Part shown: positions 58,931-64,000 of the stretch, in pieces | Numbering within the stretch: position 1 is the first letter of the stretch | Layout of the letters: each line of letters opens with the position of its first letter | Origin: Triplophysa rosa | Lineage: Eukaryota; Chordata; Actinopteri; Cypriniformes; Nemacheilidae | DNA: 64,000 nt | Direction: 5' to 3' | Assembly (NCBI RefSeq): GCF_024868665.1 | Contig: NC_079905.1 | Span: 1,107,042 to 1,171,041 of the forward strand | Position numbers and translations under genes: made by a program | Notes under the pieces: model-generated | Told to the model about the DNA's origin: nothing | The model's database searches: none | What the model saw: only the letters and a program-made list of their open reading frames with translations

Positions 58931-61900
58931 GTGTCTGTCTGTGTCAGGTGTGTCTCAGCTCTTGAGGAACTACAGTAGTTCAGATGGTCTACAGATGGAG
59001 GAGTTCTTCACGACTGCCGCTGGTTTCTGTCTGTTTCTGAGCTCTCCAGAGGACACCTGCGGGGTCATACGTGAGGGCCGATGGGGTGCCGAAACCCAAC
59101 ACTTCATTGAATCAATCTTAGGCCACGGTCACCGTGACAACAACATCAGCACCAGCCATCCTCCACGTGACAGTGTCACAGAATATGAGGGTTTGGAGCG
59201 AGTGTTTCTGGATATCGAGAAACACTATCAGCCCGACGCTCATGAGGTCAGTGTCTTTTGTGTTTGGAGTAAAACCGTTTTGTTGATATTTAGGGTTTGT
59301 GAATAAAACAAACTGTGTTTTCAGCCCTGTCTCTCGCTGAACGACATTCTGGAGGAGAGCAGCGATCATCACGGAGATCACACACACGTGGAGCTGGACG
59401 TCGTGTTTGGAAACATTCTTTATCATGTTCTGCGTGGAGACTGCGTGAGAGCTCATGTCCTGCCGGAGCGACAGTACTTTCTGGATTACATCTTCAACCG
59501 CTCAGAGAATCTCACCCTGCACGGTATGACTGTCCGACTCAATTCTGACCTTTTATGTTACCAAAGTCATGTGGTATTAACGATGTCATTCTTCCAGACT
59601 TTGAAAAGCTTCTGAGATCCCTGAACCTGGGTGGAGGGGAACACAACGACGGTCACGACCACCCTCAGACTGAACCCCACCGCAGTCATCCAGAGGGTCG
59701 CCGTAGCAACAGCAGCTGGGATGCGGTAATCATTCATTCTGTCATCAGATCAAATGCCCTCGGCTCAATAAACTTTAGCAGATATCTTGACACATCATGT
59801 TTGAACCATATGAGGTGATGCTGCTGAGAAATGAAGCTTTATTATTGTTGAACATCACCCGACAGCATCCGAGCATCATCGAGGCGATCATATTTTCTGC
59901 TAATGCACAATCAAATTATTTTTGTGATTCTGTTTGGTGCAGAAGTGACACGCTAAATCTTCGCAATATTGGCCTTCAGCATGACATCTTTTCCAGTTGG
60001 GCATCATGGGAAATCTCAGCACGCTTCAGAAATCCACTCGTTTATCCGTGACGGTTGATGAAGAGAGCGATCGTCTGAGGCCTGTGACATGACGTGTTAT
60101 GCTCGAATGATGATCAGAAAGAAATTAAGCCGTACATACGATGTCGTATCACATCCGTGGACTGAATCAGTCGTGGGGTTTTTGAGTGTTTCATGTGTGA
60201 TTATGAAAGCAACAGCGCTGATGTGGTGTGAAATGTGTTGATGATTGGGTTTCTCATGCAGACGTGTTTCAGCCCTGAAGACCTGCTGAGAATCCACCAC
60301 ATCGACTCTTCAGCACTGACCAGAGGTCAGTTCACTCAGATCAGCCCTGCCCTGATTCAGCAGATGCTCAGCGGAAGCTGTTCTGAGATCAGTCCCAGTC
60401 CTGTGAGCCCTGTCTCTCTGAGCACCGCTGAACGTGAGTGAGCTCTTCAGACACCCTGATGTGTGTTTTACACCTCACTGCTTTTCTTGCGCTGTTCATT
60501 TATCCAAAAGCCCACGTGCAGTTTGTTTGGATTTATACTTTGGAAGTAATATTCATTTTGAAAACATTTGAAGACCTTGTGAGGTCTTAAAGTGGACCGA
60601 ATTCTGTAAACATGAACAAAACACCATGGTTATTAAAACACTCCAATGTAAACAATTAACAATGACGATGAAAATAAATGGCTATCTTTATACAATATAA
60701 ATGTAAATTATAAATATAAAAAATGAACATTGAAAAAAACTTTTTTTGAAAGAATTTATGGTCCAAGCTAATATAGTGCCTTTCAAATAATTGATAACAT
60801 TTTGGTTTCATTCATAAATTACAGTTTAATGAAAAAATAAAAAAAATCTGATGAACACAGAGAAAGATATTTGGAAGAATGCTTATAACCAAACAGATTT
60901 GCCCCCCGATTGACTCCCATAGTAGGAAAAAATACTTTTTACATTTTTTTGGTTCTGTTGAACACAAAAGAAGATATTTTGAAGAATGTAGGACAGCAAA
61001 CAGTTCTGGGGCACTTTTGACTACCATTGTATTTTTCCTACTATGGGAGTCAATGGGGGGCAAAATCTGTCTGGTTATAAGCATTCTTCCAAATATCTTT
61101 CTCTGTGTTCATCAGAACAAAGAAATGTATTCAGATTTGGAACAACTCGAAGGTGAGGAAATGATGACAGAATTGTCATTTTGTGTGGTGAACTGTCCCT
61201 TTAACTCTCGTGTGGTGTTTGGGTGTGTCGGATCTGTTTTTCAATGTTTACTAAATAAGATGATGCTCATTTTTCTAACTCTGACATTTATATTTATTCA
61301 AGATCAAAAGATGTTTGAAATGATGTGTTGTGTTCAGGTTATGGATACGCCACTCTGGCCAATCTCCTCATCTGTCTGATGGCCATGTTTGGGATCGTGG
61401 TGTTGTTGTTCACGGCCTGTACTCAAGTGTTTGAGTTGTGTATTCAGTTCTGCATCAGTCTGGCTGTGGGCTCGCTGACGGGTGACGCGCTGCTGCATCT
61501 TCTGCCTGCGGTGAGCAAAACTCTTCATTTGTATAACGAGAATTCAACGCAGTTCCAGAACTGAAGCTATACCAGACAAGTCATGAAATGTGTTTGACAA
61601 AATTTGCTTGTTTTGTAAAATATAAAATAAAAGTCCTCAAATCCTACATTTTTTTTTATTTTATAAGAAATGTAGGAATTATTGTTAGTATATCTATTGT
61701 TTATATCTTGTTTATTTTGAAAGAGATGACATCAGTTGTGACCACATATGTGTTGGTGAAGCATAAGACTTGGGTTTAGTTTGTTTTCAATTGTTCATTT
61801 TATATCACTTGGCTTGTAATCTTGTCAGTGTAGCTCACACCAGCATTGCCAAAACACAAATTAAACTTTAACTTAACTTAATCTTTGCGTTTACAGTTTT

Positions 61901-63661
61901 ACATTCACACATGACCTCCATAACAAAACACTAAAATAGCATCTGAGATATGTGTAATATCTTGTTGGCAGGACATTTCTGTTGTTCAATGATTTAACGG
62001 TCACACTGACCCCGGTACGACAGGCCTGGCACACGCTGTTTCGCTCAGGCTGGCGATCGAGTCAACGTCACCCGCTTTCCTTCATCCGTTTAGATCCGTG
62101 TCAACATAACTGCAGGCCTGTCAGCGCCCTAAAATCACAGGGTGTCTGAGAAGAAACACAAGAATGATTTCACAGCACATGGATGTTTTTTGAGTTCACT
62201 TCGTTGGGAAGGTTTGTGATGTGTGTCTGTTGTGTGTAGTTTTTGGGCCTTCACTTGCACGAACATGGAAGCAGTCTTGACCATTCAGAAGTCAACCTTG
62301 ACTTTCTCTACAAACTCCTGGTGCTCATCGCAGGCGTCTATTTCTTCTATCTGATGGAGAGCATCTTCTCCATTGTTACTCGCAGAGAACATCACCATCA
62401 CGATGGCGTGAGTAAATCATGCTGTACATCTCATTCAGATCTACAGTTTTCATTTGTTAAAGAAGCACCAAGACTTTTTTTCTTGAGATAAAAAGTTGAG
62501 AGCTGCTGATCTGGGATCTGGTTCATCGCAAACTCTTGCCTGATTCTGGTTGTAGGAGGAGTCTGACCTCCATCACTGTGACCACGGCAAAGTCCTGCAG
62601 ATGTTCCAGCGAGAGAAACACAACAAAAACTCAATATCGCAGGTTGATCTGGTGAGACTTATTTGAGATCGTGCAGGATGTTATCAAATCGGAAAGCTAC
62701 ACCATAAAAGAAAAGCTAATTGAAAATATGAATAAAGCTGAAAACAAGACTTTGTTGGCATGTATACTATTCTTATCAACTTATTTTAGGGGTAAGTTAA
62801 AGGGCTAGTTCCCCCCAAAATAAAAATTCTGTCATCACTACATTGTTCTGTTAAACACGAAGAAAGATATTTGTAAGTATGTCAGCAATTTTCAGTTCTG
62901 GGACATCATCCACTACCATAGTAGGAAAAAAATGCTGTGTATGTTTTGTTCTGTTGAAGACAAAATGAGATATTTTGAAGAACTGAGGCAAACAAACCGT
63001 TCTGGGGCACTACTATGGCAGTCAATGATGTCCCAGAAGTGAAAATTGCTAACATTCTTCCAAATATCTTTGTCTGTGTTCATCAGATTTATACAGGTAT
63101 GAAATGACATGAGGGTGAGTAAATGATGACAGCATTTTCATTTTGGGGTGAACTGTCCCTTAAAGGTTAGTGTTAGGACAGTATCATCCAGATTTGGCAA
63201 AATAAAATACCAAGAAAAAAATATTCAGAACACTTGTGTTAGTAGTTAACAGCAAAATTCACTAAAACTGGAGATGAATCATTGAAGATTGATCAATGTA
63301 CATGTAAGATTATAGTGTAATGTTTAACTTTGAGTTTGTTTAAACAACACTTTTGTTCATTGTTCTTTCAGGTTGACACAGAAAAAAACGAGAAATCCTT
63401 CCTGGAACCTGTTGAGCGCAGAAGAGGTGAAATAAATCACTGCGTCATCACAGTAAATCTCACCTGACCCACTTCTAAATCCTGTTTTCACGGTCGTTCT
63501 CTCTGCAGAGCAGCGATTGCTTCCCTACATGATCACCTTTGGAGACGGCATTCATAACTTTGCTGACGGTTTGGCGCTCGGTGCCGCGTTCTCCGTGTCC
63601 TGGCGCTCGGGTCTGGCCACGTCTCTGGCCGTTCTGTGCCACGAGCTTCCACACGAGCTGG
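57520..63661 (+). CDS. slc39a4: Zinc transporter ZIP4 (SLC39A4), first ten coding exons, 3' end beyond window
   Basis: ZIP4 imports Zn2+ across the plasma membrane of enterocytes and kidney cells. Ten exons join in frame to 553 residues. Residues 1-22 are a signal peptide. Residues 23 to about 330 form the cysteine-bearing ectodomain (helix-rich part, then a PAL motif at 310-312). TM1 is about 344-364, TM2 about 372-393, TM3 about 422-442. The cytosolic loop 443-504 is His-rich (HHHH 447-450, HHCDH 458-462). TM4 carries HNFADG (518-523) and TM5 begins before HELPHEL (547-553), the ZIP metal site. The exon 1/2 junction (CEK|CLSV) matches human ZIP4 (CGK|CLSV). Human ZIP4 has 12 exons, so about two remain outside. 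No break or missing key residue is seen. Confidence 0.95.
57721..58931 (+). other. slc39a4: slc39a4 intron 1, ending in a (CT)n tract
   Basis: A 1211-bp GT-AG intron. AT-rich with a partial copy of the interspersed repeat family described at 24710 around 58740-58830. It ends in a (CT)n microsatellite at 58875-58925 right before the acceptor. Confidence 0.85.
58875..58925 (+). repeat. (CT)n microsatellite serving as polypyrimidine tract
   Basis: About 25 CT units end five bases before the TAG acceptor of slc39a4 exon 2 (58930-58931). Confidence 0.9.
58932..59246 (+). CDS. slc39a4: slc39a4 coding exon 2 (helix-rich ectodomain)
   Basis: 105 codons, phase 0 at both ends. The acceptor is TGTGTAG|TGT at 58930-58931, fixed by homology because it gives [11 protein letters not shown] directly after CEK; the nearby CAG at 58945-58947 would cause an early stop. 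It contains the [20 protein letters not shown] segment, matching the human YLSNPEGTC region, and ends at GAG|GTCAGT. Confidence 0.92.
59325..59523 (+). CDS. slc39a4: slc39a4 coding exon 3 (ectodomain)
   Basis: Starts [11 protein letters not shown] after TTTTCAG and ends at CACG|GTATGA in phase 1. Contains the [12 protein letters not shown] and [14 protein letters not shown] segments that align with human GSCFHALPSPQYFVDFVF. Confidence 0.92.
59598..59725 (+). CDS. slc39a4: slc39a4 coding exon 4 (His-rich ectodomain linker)
   Basis: Starts in phase 1 (completing Asp) after CTTCCAG and ends GCG|GTAATC in phase 0. Encodes [20 protein letters not shown] and a SNSSWDA tail matching human SNSSSVWDT. 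The cluster of His residues resembles the His-rich stretch found here in mammalian ZIP4. Confidence 0.9.
60262..60433 (+). CDS. slc39a4: slc39a4 coding exon 5 (PAL motif domain)
   Basis: Starts [11 protein letters not shown] after CATGCAG and ends CTGAAC|GTGAGT in phase 1. Contains ISPALIQQ, the PAL motif (residues 310-312) that names the membrane-proximal ectodomain of the LIV-1 ZIP subfamily, and a conserved cysteine in SGSC. Confidence 0.92.
60847..61204. mobile_element. Palindromic MITE family A in slc39a4 intron 5
   Basis: Left end truncated; core GAACACAAAAGAAGATATTT and right arm ending GTGAACTGTCCCTTTAA (TTAA at 61201-61204). Ends about 130 bp before the exon 6 acceptor. Confidence 0.8.
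61338..61510 (+). CDS. slc39a4: slc39a4 coding exon 6 (TM1-TM2)
   Basis: Begins in phase 1 after TGTTCAG, completing Arg of the [16 protein letters not shown] junction (human SERYLYGSLATLLICL). Encodes TM1 and TM2, the latter with [17 protein letters not shown] as in the ZIP family. Ends GCG|GTGAGC, phase 0. Confidence 0.94.
62240..62407 (+). CDS. slc39a4: slc39a4 coding exon 7 (TM3 and His cluster)
   Basis: Starts [10 protein letters not shown] after GTGTGTAG and ends GATGGC|GTGAGT in phase 0. Encodes TM3 ([20 protein letters not shown]) and the HHHHD start of the cytosolic loop, a zinc-sensing region in mammalian ZIP4. Confidence 0.93.
62556..62651 (+). CDS. slc39a4: slc39a4 coding exon 8 (cytosolic loop)
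   Basis: 32 codons, phase 0 at both ends: [18 protein letters not shown]... to SQVDL. Acceptor TTGTAG, donor CTG|GTGAGA. Lies in the variable M3-M4 loop; HHCDH could bind zinc. Less conserved than its neighbours, but the phase and loop position fit. Confidence 0.85.
62797..63163. mobile_element. Palindromic MITE family A in slc39a4 intron 8
   Basis: TTAA at 62797-62800 and 63160-63163 flank a full-length copy starting AGGGCTAGTTCCCCCC and ending GGTGAACTGTCCCT. Confidence 0.8.
63372..63426 (+). CDS. slc39a4: slc39a4 coding exon 9 (end of cytosolic loop)
   Basis: 18 codons plus one base, [18 protein letters not shown], after TTTTCAG-type acceptor (CTTTCAG) and before AGAG|GTGAAA. Joins exon 10 as ...[11 protein letters not shown], matching human SPELRLLPYM. 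Confidence 0.87.
63509..63661 (+). CDS. slc39a4: slc39a4 coding exon 10 (TM4-TM5, metal-binding core)
   Basis: Starts [20 protein letters not shown] and ends in HELPHEL at CTGG|GTGAGT, phase 1. HNFADG of TM4 and HELPHE of TM5 hold the binuclear metal site of the ZIP family. The following exons (TM6-TM8) lie beyond the window. Confidence 0.95.
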
Positions 63662-64000
63662 GTGAGTGACGTGACCTCCGTTTGTTCAGAGATAAACCGA
63701 GATCTCACTCACTAAAGCAGAAACACAAAGAGATTCTCAAATCTCAGAATTTCCCAGACCAGCAAAGACACTTTTGAACAACTGCAGCTCTGCGTTCTTA
63801 AAAATCAAGGTGCTTCATGATGCCATAGAAGAACCGTTTTTGTGTAAATGGTTCCGGTCATTTTTGACTTCTATCTCTTTTTCTACTCTATCTATATAAA
63901 AAAAACTTAGCCCTGTACACTGTAGTAGGCTTTGTGAGACATGTTTTATTGCACTTATGCTTTTTGTTTTCCCAATGTTGACCCAGTTGCTTCCACTGTT
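63662..64000 (+). other. slc39a4: slc39a4 intron 10 (partial) with repeats
   Basis: Opens GTGAGTGAC. Contains a GGTTCTTTATGGAACC-type fragment (63793-63857) and a L2-like LINE tail from about 63885 that runs off the window. Confidence 0.8.

Noticed and set aside
58945..58949. CAG at 58945-58947 as exon 2 acceptor
   Set aside because: It gives a frameshift and early stop; TAG at 58929-58931 restores the conserved CLSV start.
57261..59300. Second gene read from minus-strand frames at 57538-57831 and 59118-59456
   Set aside because: Antisense shadows of slc39a4 exons 1 and 2.
1..64000. CRISPR arrays, operons, ribosome binding sites or prophage genes
   Set aside because: The window is vertebrate nuclear DNA; the short regular repeats are microsatellites or LINE tails without spacers.

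Overview
This is vertebrate, specifically ray-finned fish, nuclear DNA. Coding density is very low, the genes are split by GT-AG introns, and the DNA is full of dinucleotide and tetranucleotide microsatellites, palindromic MITEs and LINE 3' tails of kinds I associate with cyprinid-like teleosts. No bacterial, viral or plasmid gene was found. The species cannot be fixed from the sequence alone.

Two protein-coding genes can be supported. At 11395-13029 on the minus strand lies a complete two-exon gene for a Scratch-family zinc-finger repressor (scrt1 type, 279 residues, SNAG motif plus five zinc fingers). At 57520-63661 on the plus strand lie the first ten coding exons of slc39a4, the ZIP4 plasma-membrane zinc importer. 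That gene runs off the right edge just after its HELPHEL metal-binding motif in predicted transmembrane helix 5. The two genes point away from each other across about 44 kb of non-coding DNA. Human SCRT1 and SLC39A4 both map to 8q24.3, so the pair looks like conserved synteny. The two products do not work in one pathway: one is a neuronal nuclear repressor, the other a gut and kidney type transporter.

Layout: 1-9.9 kb is non-coding with microsatellites, two TTAA-flanked MITEs and a LINE tail. 9.9-14.3 kb holds a CRE-like cluster, the scrt1 3' UTR and gene, and a promoter region with a duplicated REST-like motif, E-boxes, a TATA-like box and an octamer. 14.3-57 kb is the intergenic desert. It mixes repeats (palindromic MITEs, a nested transposon at 22.1-23.4 kb, CA/TG tracts at 25.6-25.9 kb, a 960-bp pyrimidine tract at 36.8-37.7 kb) with islands of GC-balanced, repeat-free sequence that could be conserved enhancers of scrt1. 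57.5-64 kb is slc39a4, with two palindromic MITEs in its introns and another LINE tail at the right edge.

The most interesting observations are the tandem REST/NRSF-like half-site pairs in the scrt1 5' leader, a candidate scrt1 core promoter inside an E-box triplet, several MITE families that share TTAA target flanks, a 39-bp inverted-repeat element that carries a second nested element, and a (CT)n microsatellite acting as the polypyrimidine tract of slc39a4 exon 2.
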